Shown: positions 11,100 to 25,576 of the stretch, piece after piece
Numbering within the stretch: the stretch's first letter is position 1
How the letters are laid out: the number at the start of each line of letters is the position of its first letter
Source of the DNA: Umbelopsis isabellina
Lineage: Eukaryota > Mucoromycota > Umbelopsidomycetes > Umbelopsidales > Umbelopsidaceae
Reading direction: 5' to 3'
Assembly (NCBI GenBank): GCA_016758905.1
Contig: JAEPQZ010000014.1
Span: 620,001-684,000 of the forward strand
DNA: 64,000 bases
Translations under genes and position numbers: made by a program
The notes under the pieces: generated by a model
The model's database searches: none
Seen by the model: the letters and a program-made list of their open reading frames with translations, nothing else
What the model was told of the DNA's origin: nothing

Positions 11100-13871
11100 C
11101 TATTTTCGCTCGGTCTGTTTGTAACGAATAAATGCGTTGAGGTTACCAAGTGCTTCATCAGCACGCAATCGTAGATCCCGGTTTTTGCGCTTGTCAGTGT
11201 GCTTGGCAGCATTGCGGAACTGGGGAACCACCTGCTTGAGAGCAGAGAGGTATCCACCGTTCACAAAAACTGGCAAATCATAGTCGTACACGTAGTCGCC
11301 GTAAACATCGAAAATAGCATTCAAGATCTCCGTAGCTGCATCAGTGGTGGTGGCGCCATTGGGTGGAAGTTCTTGCAATGCTTTGATAAAGAAATTGCCA
11401 ATTGTCTATAAGGAATTTTTTTTTTTTTACTGCGGTTAGCCTAATCAAACCCTTTGTATATCAAGCAAATGACACGCATATATCTCACCTTGTTGGTCTC
11501 AACATCTCCTTGTCGCATAGCAATCACACCTAGAGTTCCTATGCATTTGACACGCATAGAGTCGCGCGCAGACGAGTTGTATGCACCTTGTAACGCAGGG
11601 ACATGAAATCCTTGCAAAACCTATCACGTATCATAGATGCATTCAGTCTCTGTAAAGGATATATACTCTCTGACTATCTCTTTATAACCAACTTACAATA
11701 TCTTGGCCAAGACCTCGTCCTAATGCCCAAAGACAGCCAACAATGGCTTCTAAAACGGAACCACGAAGCTCTTGTTGTGGTTCTTCGTTACCCACAGTCA
11801 CGCCTGATCCTGCTACGGCTCCAGCGGTTTGGAACAGCCAGTTCCATGCCTGCTGAGAATCTTCCTTCTTTTCCTTGAACCAGAACTTTGAAGGCAAGTC
11901 ATTCATAGCCAAAAAGAAGTTGTTCATGCATTCAAACGCACGTAAATGCGTCAAGGAAAACGCATTGATGATGTTGGCCTCTATGCTCTGTTCAGTGTAT
12001 TTGGCCGGAGTTTCTTGTGGAGGATAGGAAATTTTGGTGGTGGATGCAAGCTTGATCAATTGCGGGAACACTTGATAAATCAAGATATGTAAAACCGGGT
12101 TGTTCTTGAGCAACGCAATATCTTCATTATTGGATGTTTCACCCGTAGCAGCTATATCTGCCAACACATCCTCATCCACATTGTCGGGATCAGCAGACTC
12201 TTCGACATCATCCTCTTCATCTCCCATAGTCTCATCAGCATCCTCCCAGCCGTCGTCTTCGGTGCTGTCCTGGATGCAAACATTGGATATAAGTTCGAGT
12301 GATAGTTGAAGGGTGGTGAGACGTTCCTGAATGCGTTGTACGAGTTGCTAGTTGTCATAGAATGAGGCATTAGTCAGTGCAGACCTTGAGTTCATAGCAT
12401 TTTATCCACACACTTACGTCTTCGTCGGTCAAAGGTTGTTTGGGCTTTGCAGAGATCTCACCGGTTTGTTCATCTTTGCTCAGTTTCTGAAAACAGTAAT
12501 ATTGGATATTAGTACGTAGTTCCTCTGTCGGATTGAAACATCTCACAGAGGTCTACCCATTACTTACCCCACTGTTAACAGCCTGAATGCACTCTTCGGC
12601 TGCGCGCTCAATATCAAAGTTAATGGACTCGACAAGAATGGGCAACATTGACTTGTTGAGCTCGGCAATAGGATCATTCTCTTCGTCCCACGAGCCACTG
12701 GACTGCACGGCCTCACGAACATTGAGTAATGTTGCTATAAAAATTGTTTACATATATCAGATCCTGCTACTGCCTTCCAATGATCTCAATCCAAACACCT
12801 TACCACAAGCCAATATCCGCACAAGCATGTATTCTTCGTCGGTCACATTTTTAACAATCGACACCAACATGTCGATATATTCAGGATGATTTTGGAACTC
12901 AATGAAGATATCTTTGTTATCATCAGTCAGCGTATTCAAACATTGTCCCGCTGCGATGACAACTCTCCTTGGGCACTTGTCGGCCGCAGCCATGAAAGAG
13001 GTCAAAAATGTGACGATGTCGTTGAGGCGATTAATCGATTTAAGATGTGATTCTGATGTCTCGCTGTACCGGATGGTCAGTTCACCAGCACTTTGTAATG
13101 ATAACAATAGAAACCGTGTGCACACTCACCTCAAACTCCACAAAATGGAAATCAGATTTTCGGCAAAATCCCACACACCTTTACGCATTTCCTGATCCTC
13201 CTCGTCGGCAACAGGAGTACCGTTCAGAACTTTAGCAATCACAGCAGAGGTCTAGATGGAATGGTCACACATTATCAGCCCACGAAATTTATATTGAACA
13301 TGGTGTAGGGAGCGTGGCCCCACTAATACTCACCTTAGGGATCAACGAGGAGATGGGTGTAAGGATATCACGAGCAAAAAGCTCAATTGCAATTTCGTCA
13401 TCAACTGCTGTCAAGTTTCTGCATTCCCATAGTAAGCATCTTAATTCAAAGCACATCTTATTCGTTTCAATCTTCAAATGCAATTATACCTTAAGGCACC
13501 TAGAGCTTCCTGAACAACAGCATATTGAGGATCGGTAAGACGCTCAATTAAGAGAGGCACAACGCCTTTGGACAGCAACAGTTTGCGTGTGGTGGCATTG
13601 GCAATCACCAGGTTAGATACACCAGCCGTAGCCCATGCTCGGTCACCTCCGTCGGCCGAAGATAGCTATCACAAAAGGTCAGTTCCGAATGAACAACGAA
13701 AAAAGGCCAGTCATGTCAACTTGATTCTTGAATTGTCAGCATTACCTTTTGAATAATTGGAAGAATCTCCTCTTCTTTGGGCACTATCTCGACAACACCA
13801 TTTGGGAGCGTCTGAGGGCCGAGAGGATTAGTTCGCTTCTGCGGTTTCTTCTTATGTACTTGCTTGCCCAT
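11100..13871 (-). CDS. SYO1: Symportin-like HEAT/ARM repeat protein (SYO1/HEATR3)
   Basis: Nuclear import adaptor that in yeast carries Rpl5 and Rpl11 together with a transportin. The start at 13869-13871 gives the typical N-terminus MGKQVHKKKPQKRTNPLGP, a basic PY-NLS-like segment, followed by IVPKEEEILPIIQK and armadillo/HEAT repeats in successive exons. A highly acidic loop (GDEEDDVEESADPDNVDEDV, about 12180-12230) matches the acidic insertion known in Syo1. The C-terminus ends ALGNLNAFIRYKQTERK. About eight to ten short exons are separated by introns of about 60-100 nt, some starting GTAAGT. The stop TAG is at 11100-11102. It is the first of a run of minus-strand genes; the next gene upstream ends 222 bp away. 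The identification rests on the N-terminus, acidic loop and repeat architecture; the exact exon joins were not all checked. Confidence 0.85.
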
Positions 13872-14093
13872 GTTACTGATCGAGAAAAGACGTATAGTAC
13901 CAAGATCTCGAATTTAAAAAAAAAAATTTCAATGACCGTCCAGGACGACTTTTTTTTTTTTGGCCTGACAGCTTATAACAAGAATTGGCCTGACTGGTAA
14001 CAAAATTGTCTTGTAAATATGTCTTTATTTAATTTCAAAGCTGTATATATTTTTGTATATCTAATCCTACTACACCGCATAGGTATAATCTTC

Positions 14094-15848
14094 CTAGAAG
14101 AAGCGGAAAATCGAATCAGGTCCCCGGGCTGCCTTGAATGTCGCATATCGCTTACACATGAACCACAATATGACAAGCCCAGTCATCCAGGCAATGAAGA
14201 ACTGCCAGCCGTTCATGGCCAGCATGCCTGTGTCTGGGTTTTTCAAACTGGGGATCAAACGGCCAATCAAGCCAGCGGAGGCAAAGTAAAGGTAGAAATG
14301 AATGACATAGAAGAAAAGAGCGGATCGACCAAAGTCAAGCAAAGGACCATTGGTGATAATGGCACTGACATATTTGTTGGCATCCGGTCCAGTGGGGAGT
14401 AAGAAGAACAGCGAGAGGAAGATGTGATTTGCGGTAAGGAACAAAGCTGAATAAGCAAGGTCCGGAGGATACTTGATAGTGTTGAAGAAAGCAATCCAGC
14501 TTGAGAAGAAGGGATTGTGTGTCAAGATACCTGACGCATCGGGTTCACCATATAACGATGGATTGATGTTTCCGAATCCGCCAATGGAGCGGATAACCAA
14601 AAATAAGGTGAACCATCCGAGGGCAAGAAGCTGCAGCGCATGAGACAAAACGTCAGTAATTTGATGATTTACGTAGTTAGAAATAATCACCATTTGTCAC
14701 TCACAATATTGAAAACTGAATTTGAACGATTGCTTCGCTTGTCTCTGATCATCACCAAACCCAAACCGACACCATACAAAGTCAATCCAAGCCAATTAGC
14801 AGCTGGATACATGGAAATAAAGAAGCTGCTGAGGCCAGGAAGATACAGCAAATATCTCCACCAGCCATAGCCTTCGACAATGCCGTTGGGAACAGGTTCT
14901 GGCACAACCAAAACATTAACAATCATAAATGCCGCAGCCAATTCAAATATGACCATGATACGAAGATCATTGGCTCGTTTCTCAGCTTTGGAGGTTGCGT
15001 CGATGTTGGTATGATCATGATATGTCAATGACTTTTTGATGGCGCTGTACAGGTGGTTGGAGGCGATAAGAATGGCAGCAGCGGTGAAGAAATTGACACC
15101 CAAAGCGTGCAAGACAGTGGTTGCAAATGACACTGCAACCAAAAATGCTGAATTAGTAAGAGTAGGACTTGCAAATTAAAGGGGGGTTTAAGACCAAGTA
15201 ACACACACTACCTTTGCCAGGGAAGTTACCAGCCATACCCCACGTCTGTACCAAGTTAATGAGCACAAGTACCGATCCACGAATAAAGAAATGCTTGAGC
15301 AATCGACCATCACTCCAATCCAGGGCTTTGCGAGACCGCACAAAGTAAGTCACACCGATCTAGTAGGATGACAAATTGGTCAGCCACGGAATTAATTGTC
15401 AAAGTGAAAATAGCCTTGTTTGACAACAAAATTACATACACCCATCAACATTGCGAATCCAGGAGCACATGGGTGAGTCAGCAAGCGCATAATGAAGAAC
15501 CAAACGCTATCGTAAGTGGGCAACTCATACCACGATTCGTGCAAGCCATACCAAGTTGTAAAAGCAGCTTTGGCATCTATAAACAATTGTCATCAGTAGC
15601 CAAAACATTGAATCTACACATGTGACGTTCAGTTACTCACGATCAATCGACTGCAAAATCATGAGCAGGCCACGCAGCAAATCCAGTGCTACTACTCGCT
15701 GTGGTTTAGCCCTTTCGACTGTGCCAATACTAAGTGCCACTGAGTCATAACTAGTAGGCTGTTGGAAAGATTAGATAGTTGTTGCTGTTGTTTTTGTGTG
15801 CTGTTGTGCGTAAAGTACCTTATTGCTAAGTAGCCTAGCTGTATCCAT
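14094..15848 (-). CDS. Multipass acyltransferase-like membrane protein (DUF1624/YeiB, HGSNAT-like)
   Basis: Polytopic membrane protein with the family opening QRVVALDLLRGLLMILQSID, reached by splicing a short first exon (ATG at 15846-15848, MDTARLLSNK) to the next at about 15760. Further exons give HAKAAFTTWYGLHESWYE, LLTHPCAPGFAMLMG, an Arg/Lys loop, LVQTWGMAGNFPGKG and several hydrophobic helices, ending in GRSALFFYVIHFYLYF (about 14300), also typical. About nine to eleven membrane segments are expected. Members of the group resemble heparan-alpha-glucosaminide N-acetyltransferase and bacterial YeiB proteins and are thought to transfer acyl groups across membranes; substrate here is unknown. 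Six or so exons. The intron in the 5' part is CAA/CAG-rich. No functional link with the neighbours is visible. Confidence 0.75.
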
Positions 15849-17176
15849 GTTGGTGAGGAAGTTGAGAAAGGCAACAGAGTAATGAATTAAACGAAATTTT
15901 TCGACTGCTTCGGGATTTATTATTGCGCAAGCTCACGTCGACTCAGCTAACCGGGAAATTACTTGCCGGTCCAATCATGCGAGGGCTCCATATCTCTGTA
16001 ACAAAAGTCTGGAATAGACTCACGGTTAATATAGGGCATGCAGTCCCTTGCCTGACAAATAAACATCATATGCGGAAAGAAGTTACAAATTCAGATTTTC
16101 AAGTTTGTGATACGTCTTTAGACAGTTGCTGCACTACATTGTTCAAAAAGCTCTTCCACCGGGCTGTCGGGCTAAAAACATGGCGCCAGCTTTTTCGACG
16201 TTCCACTGTCGCTTTCACTCCAGTCCACTCTAGTCCACTCTCAATCTCAGTCTAGCTGACAGACCGCAAATACTACTATACAGCAAGCGTCCATCCATAT
16301 CAGAAAGCCATTACTGGAATATTTATCAGTCAAATTGTTACAAGCCAGCCATTAGTAACATAAAGGCGTTGAAAGCAATAGCAGGAAGGCCAGACATGAT
16401 GTATGCTACGAGAATGTATGCTACATGGATGTATGCTACGGACAATCGCTGTGAGACTGATTTGTAATTCAGAGAGCTTTGGCGAGCCATTGAAATTGGG
16501 CAACTTGTCATCTATCAACTATATTCGCAAGTCTAATTTTAAGAGCGGGCTACGTCTAACGGCTGTTTTTAGCTCTCAATGTTAAAGAAGAGAAGTATTA
16601 TCATAGCGGTTGAAACGCAACGCATTTGTGCGTGACGTGCGCCTTTATACCGTATGGCTCTGGATATACAGGCATCATTTTGTACTGTGGCACAATAGAA
16701 TCAACATTGACTTGGATAAATTACGTGAATCCACTACTCCTGGGCTTTTAACAGGGTTAGAGGCGCTCATGATTGTTTATTCGCTTCACCCTGTATTTGC
16801 ACACTGGTGATGGTAGAGCCTGGCGGCACGTGGATGATCGACGGGCGGAAAACTCTTGATACCCTGTTGAAATCAACTCAAGGAGTAAGTCAGCAATTCA
16901 CCTTGTATGCCATCTAAGCACGTATTGGCGCCGTTGGTGGTTTTAGTCGTATTGGCCACTTTTTTTACGTGTGAAAAGAGGCACGCCATCCCCCGCTTAC
17001 ACAACTTATTAAGGTGACACAGATGCGCGTTTATGGGCAAAATAAGCCATCCCAAGATGATTTTCAATTTTACTAAAATTTATTGCAAGGTATATGGTTT
17101 ATTTTTCGTTAACAATTGAGGTAATAGTTCAGTTACTAGGCTTAGAGCTGGTGGTCATAAGTTATACAGAAGATGT
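15849..17176. other. 1.3-kb gene-free spacer
   Basis: Contains the promoter of the DUF1624-like gene and the 3' flank of CipC. The only structure is a small tandem repeat at 16399-16440 and short repeated CACTCTAGTC words near 16210-16250. Open frames here are short, lack homology and show no splice-consistent extension. Nothing resembling a tRNA or mobile element was recognised. Confidence 0.3.
16399..16443 (+). repeat. Three-copy 15-bp tandem repeat
   Basis: The word ATGTATGCTAC occurs at 16399, 16414 and 16429, giving three units with 15-bp spacing and only the last four bases of each unit differing. Non-coding context. Confidence 0.7.
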
Positions 17177-17679
17177 TTATCTTCGTTCGTACTCATGTTC
17201 ATAGTACTGGTGAACTTGCTGTTGAGCATGATGTCTGGCCTTTTGGCGGTCCAAGAAGTCAAGACCCTTGGTCTCAATACTAAAGCAATATGCATGAGTC
17301 AAAATAGATCGGTGATAGCCCTCCTTCCCGCACTCCACATTAAGAATCATAGATAATACTTACAGCTTGTCTGCCTCGGCAGCGGCAAAACCAGCAAGAA
17401 GCTCTTTGGCAAAGGCGTGGTTGTTAGGACGGCCCTCACGCTTGCACTTTTCTTCATAGGCTCTGACGGCGGCAAAAGAAGCTACAGGAGAGGGATAACA
17501 TAAGAAAAAAGCACTCGTGCAATACGAAGCTGTTTGCTGTACTTACCGGCACCAGCGATCAGTTCGTGAGATAAGTGGCTCTGATGGTGTTGTGGGGGAG
17601 TGTTATGGTATTGTTGGTGCTGTTGTTCCCACTGGTTCATATGGTGGCTATGATGGTGGTGATGATCGTGATGGCCCAT
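17177..17679 (-). CDS. cipC: CipC family protein (DUF3759) with His-rich N-terminus
   Basis: Small cytosolic fungal protein first known as concanamycin-induced protein C; molecular function is unknown, and expression changes with stress and growth phase in several fungi. Exons 17547-17679, 17364-17481 and 17177-17279 (minus order) give 117 residues. The core FAAVRAYEEKCKREGRPNNH, FAKELLAGFAAAEADKLIETKG and LDFLDRQKARHHAQQQ is the family signature. The N-terminus is unusually rich in His: MGHHDHHHHHSHH followed by Gln/His segments, which might bind metal ions. The next gene downstream on the same strand is the DUF1624-like gene, 1.3 kb away. Identification is strong; metal binding is inference. 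Confidence 0.9.
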
Positions 17680-18573
17680 GTTTGATGAAAGAGATATATG
17701 TGTTGTTTGGATGAGAAGAAGCCACTCTTGTTGTGGTTCCCACTTTCCAATTTATAGGTTTTTTTGAAGGGATACGTTATTACGGACTTTGAAAAGGATA
17801 TAGGTTAAATTCCTCTGGGACAAAGCCCATCTTGTCCTCGCTGAGCCACCTTGGCAATTTTCCCTTTTGGTCTGAAATGCCCCAGTTCTGGCCTTATTTT
17901 AAAAATACTGAACTGAACCTCTGACGTTGGGCTTACCCGGTTTGGATGTAATCCCTGTTAATATCCATGAAGTGTTGATTTCAAAAACAGTCGTTAGTTT
18001 CCCGCTAATCTAAGCCATACCGGTGTAATAGACACATTGGTGTCATATCCTCCACAGTTCATGCCAAGCCCGTTTTAAAATAGTCGCGTCAAAAGTGACT
18101 GGTCATCTATGGCTCCACAACACGCTCATCGTGCCATGTGTGACTAAAAGCTACATATTTAGTAAAATCATATATTTAGTTCTTAGACTTAAACGCTTGC
18201 CGCTTGTACGTGAGTGGAGCCAAACCAGCAAACGCGTGAGTGAGGCAACAACCCGTAACTGGCTGGTGCAAGCCTAGCGTGCAATGATGAAAAGAACAAG
18301 CATTCTTTATATAGTAAAAATGAAAAAGACTCGCAACACATACAGTTTCTAAATACAAGTTGAGCATGGGAGGAAGAGGAGAGAAAAACGAATATAAAAG
18401 ATGAAAGAACACGAAAATAAAAACGAGTGGTAATAAACGAGGGAATTGATGTGTTTTGGGAATAACACTTGCTATAATAAAAGAGAGGTATATATTATCA
18501 TTTTCTTTTTAATGAGCAGACTGGCTGAAAACTTCACAGTGAAAAGAGAGACTTGGGTAGTATGTTGTTGGAT
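17680..18573. other. Spacer between ATG13 3' end and CipC promoter
   Basis: 894 bp with the CipC promoter proximal to 17680 and the ATG13 3' flank distal. No coding frame, RNA gene or significant repeat recognised. A-rich purine runs lie near 18360-18430. Confidence 0.3.
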
Positions 18574-21500
18574 CTACCAGTCACCACTAAACATATGTGC
18601 GTCTGGGCCGCCACCACCACGTCGATCGATGGCCGATGAGCTCGAACTGTTGGAAGACGCAGTGTTGGGTTCCTCCTGTTCCATCACCGTGGCCATACCA
18701 CTCGCTGAGTTGGTACGTTGAGACATCTCCTCACCACCTGTAGCAGGTGCAAGCTTGGGACTGGTGGTGACCGGTGCAAAATGAGTATTAGGCCCAACTA
18801 AGAGCCGCGATCGAGGAGACTCTTTGCTCCCATACATGCCGCTTTGCTGTTGTTGTTGCTGGAATTGGTTGTTATACACAGCTGAATCAAACGGTCCACT
18901 TTCATTGCCAAGCTCGCTCATTTTAAATACTAGGGAATCATCGTCATCCAACAGACTACCACTACGTGCAGCACCACTAGCGGATCCATGCCCACTGTTT
19001 TCAGGTCGTCCGCGTTGTGATCGCTCAGTGGACCCTTCATTGAAGCTGGAATAGTTTTCATGCTGTAGTAAGTCGGGTCGAGGTCCAATGATAGGGCTGG
19101 TGCCGCCGGAGCTGCTATGCCTGTTGATATGACGAGGAAGATGTCTTGGTGGAGACGCACTAGACGCCAATCGCGGGGCTGTGATAGATCGAGACGGACG
19201 ATCCATAGGTGGCGATCTTGACAGAGACCTGGGTTGATTAACTGGAGATGTTGTCTGTGGATTATCTATAGGTGACCGTGATATTCTAGTAGCCGACAAG
19301 CGTTTAAGCTCGTTATGATGACGATCGCTAGGGAAGCTGGAATAAGCGATTCTCTCCGGCGATGTGACGGTTCCTGAGGCTGTCGTATTTTGATTAGGAG
19401 AGGATCGGACATTGGTCTGTGATTCCTGTGAGGATAGCTGTCGGCGGTGCAAGTGCGACATGGTAGTAGATGGCGCACTCATGTCGCGAGGTATATGTAT
19501 AGGGCCGACGCGCTGCTCCGCATGAAGTGGAGATGGTACTACTGGCTGATAGTAACGACTCTGAGATGATGCAGATGAGGCTGGGGATATACCGTTATAG
19601 CTTGGCGAGCCATAATTCCGGCCACTTGCATCACCCATGCCTAAACCAATCATACTAGCATACATTGATTCTGTCAGGTTATCATGCGACTCTTTCAAAG
19701 CTTGAAATCTAGACAGTGCTCTCTGGAGAAGTCGGGTAAAGCGTTAGCAAAATTACCACCCATTTTTGTCAATCATCAAGCTTCATATAGCGTATACATG
19801 CCTTTGATTTGTACATGGAACTCGTTCCCATTCCACTGGCGGACATACTGTGATCAATGTTTTCGTCATATGCAGATTCATTATCGTCGGCAGGTGATAT
19901 GCTACTTCGATTTGAAAACATCTTGAGTTCCTGCTTTGATTGGACAAATTGCATAAACTCTTCCAGTGCCGAGTCTGAGTCAGGACCTGATGAATACTAC
20001 AAAATAACGTATTCAGTATTGCGCATCGATCCGATAAAGCATGCTCATGTTAAAATATAATCCTACCAATTCCACCAGACTGTGATCACTGTTTCGAGAC
20101 AACCGACGACTCATGCCAGCGCTAATGTCGCCACGACTGGGACTACCTTTATAGCGATCGAAGCTGCTGGAAAACTCAACCTTACGAGATTGATTAGACA
20201 TGCTTTCTTCGCCTGTTCCGGTGGCATAATTGAACGTTCTGGACGAAGCATTGGCCGATGGTGAGTTGTAATACTTTGATTGAGAGATAGAGTATTCACC
20301 ACCGATAGCACCTTGTACCGGAGACGATGACAAAGACGGTGATTTGAACGGGGACACATTCGTCGCCGACGTCCGACGACCAATGCTGCTGGTTGACGAC
20401 TCCACTGGATTGGTTCTGGTGAACGACAGCCGATCGCGGTTCACGGGAGATACAGACGACATGGACGTCAGACTGGCTTGTCGTTGACGTTGCTGCACAA
20501 TCTCACGTGGATCAGAATACTCGTTGGCCAAAGGGCGTGGCTGGGGTGTTCCAAACGCCTCTTGGTCCTCATTGCTGGATGAGGCTGGATTTGGCGACGG
20601 CAAGCTCCCCGGCTTGAATCCCGTCATAGAATTCTTCACCTTGGACAAACCTGGTTCATACGACGATGCCGATTTGGTGCGCTGCATGTCTTGCTCTTGC
20701 TGATACTTTGCCATGGTTGGCGTGAAATAGTGCTCGTCCATGTCGATAAATCGAGCGCTGAGATCTCGTTCCATGTCATCCACTTGAAAATCACAATTAC
20801 GACGATAATTCACCTTCAAGCTAAAATGTCTGCAATCATACCATAAGTATATACACAACACACCCCAAGTATCAGCAGAGGCTTCGCAATGAACCAAAAA
20901 CTACATACCCTAACGGCGTCATGATGTCTGAAAAGTCATAGACTTGTGTGGGGCTTCTTGCATCTCCTTCAACTATTGGAGTGTCAAGTCCAATTTCGTC
21001 ATTCTGCTGTGCGTCCACTGAGAGCATTCGATACCCCAATCGAAGCTGGCTTATATTACCATACTTTCGCAAACGACGGTATAAATCATAGGCGGGTAAT
21101 AGTCGAACATAGGAATGTAAAGACCGGAAAAAAACAATGGATCGTTTGTACAAGTTTGGTAGATCAACCGAGTAATCTGGTATAGGGTGGCTAAACATGA
21201 TGGTTGAGCATAATTGGTAGGTATGATTGGTATGAGAAAGCCACAAAGGCACTCACTTTAAAGTCAGAATCCATGTCTCCAGTAAAATGCGATCAACGCC
21301 GGAACCTGAATTGGAACTGGAGGTACTTGACGAGAGATCCACTCGGTTACGACGCAACGTTTCGTCGACGACAACTAGGATTTGATTTTGTGACAACTCT
21401 GAAACATCTAAAAAGATATCAATTTTCATGGGAGGCGGTTCATCTCCTGATGGGTTGATGGCCTGTGTTCGCCAAAACTTGAGATCTTCTTTCAAGACAT

Positions 21501-22037
21501 CCAAATCTTCGGTGACGAGATTGAACTACGTTTTGAGGAGCAGGAGGTGAGATGTGAGTTGATCACCAGTTGCTAATGGCCAAACCCAAACCACCAAAAA
21601 CATACCCATTTGTTTGCCTTTTTGCTGGTATTGCTATCTCTGCTATGTAAACCTCTTGACGACCGTCGTGTGGATTGGCCACGGCCGGCATGACGTTCGT
21701 CTATTTGACCTAAACGTGCCTGTACAATGACCTGGGCGGCTTTGGTATAAAAATTCTACCATGATATAATGGGTTAATGCACGATTTCATCAACCCAGAG
21801 TTTCTTGCTTAGGTAGCTCACCTGTATAATATGGTCTAGCTTTGAGTTACGAGGCTGGGGTGTACCAGCTGGGTGGTGCTGAGATTGCATCATTGGATTG
21901 TCCGGCTGCGATGCAGCATAATTTTGCGAAAGAAAACTGGAAGTCGATAGTACTGAAGACGATGACGGAGATGAACGTGAATAGGCTGGCCTGATAGGAA
22001 GTGTTGGCTTGGTTGTATCCTTGGGGGTCGAATGCAT
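18574..22037 (-). CDS. ATG13: Autophagy-related protein 13
   Basis: Regulatory subunit of the Atg1 kinase complex that starts autophagosome formation under TOR control. The product starts MHSTPKDTTKP with a Ser-rich leader, then the HORMA domain: HIIQNFYTKAAQVIVQARL, KWFNLVTEDLDVLKEDLKFW, then a beta-rich part, IPDYSVDLPNLYKRSIVFFR and LRLGYRMLSVDAQQ. The region after about residue 330 is a long, disordered Ser/Pro/Arg-rich tail with many potential phosphorylation sites, as expected of Atg13. Segments ALEEFMQFVQSKQELK (about 19960) and KMSELGNESGPFDSAVY (about 18900) could be the Atg1-binding and a LIR-like region respectively (inference). At least seven exons; the last (19698 down to 18574) is the longest. 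The stop TAG at 18574-18576 follows MFSGDW. It lies between CipC and GFA1, all on the minus strand. Confidence 0.9.
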
Positions 22038-22748
22038 TCAAAGCATTACCAAGTAAGGACAGGAAAAGCTCTTGCAATAATAACTTGTAGAGAAATGCTT
22101 ATAAATGAAATATGGCAAATCTCTATCAGTTGTGTTTTGTTGACCGTAAGAACTCAATCCGTAGTCAACTGAACTGAAAATACGACTCACAGTGGACCGC
22201 ATGCAGGCTTTAGGGTATGATCCCCGTCGCGTGACTACAGTTGTGACTTTTTCGGGTGGCGAAATCAATTTCACGCATATTTTTAAACCATGTCGTGATA
22301 ACACAAGCAGGCAGTTCATGACAGGGCGGGAAGGCATAGCATGCAACAGCCAATATATATGATATATATATATATATATATATATATTTTTGAAAAAATG
22401 TATATTTTCTTTGTGTGAAAAAGAGATAGCGAACCAAAACGCATAAAATCTACAAGTTTGGAACTAAAAAACAGAAAGAAATACTGCAAATCGTGTAGGC
22501 ATTTAAACAGATTCATTCCTTGCAAAGGGAACAAAAATAGAAGAAAAATAGTATATAAAACAGCAAAAGGTTTGCAATGTCTTTAGAAGAAAGAAAAACG
22601 AAAGAATAGAGAAATATACCGATGGATATTAGCAAATGTGGTTTTGGTTTGGTTTGGTTTGGTTTGGTTTGGTTTGGTTTGGTTTTTCTTTTTTTTCTTT
22701 TCATAGCTTCCTTTTCCGCAAACAAGGGTTGCTAGCCACTTGCTTCTT
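22038..22748. other. GFA1 3' flank and ATG13 promoter, rich in simple repeats
   Basis: 711 bp holding the ATG13 promoter and the GFA1 3' UTR. Simple repeats dominate: a (TA)n run at about 22364-22386 and a GGTTT pentanucleotide array at 22646-22685. Open frames across the pentamer array are low-complexity artefacts. Confidence 0.4.
22646..22685. repeat. Pentanucleotide array (GGTTT)8, (AAACC)8 on the GFA1 sense strand
   Basis: Eight perfect GGTTT units, preceded by an imperfect GGTTTT at 22640. It begins about 64 nt downstream of the GFA1 stop codon, so it probably lies in the 3' UTR as CA-rich (AAACC)8. Confidence 0.9.
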
Positions 22749-25576
<2,828 letters not shown>

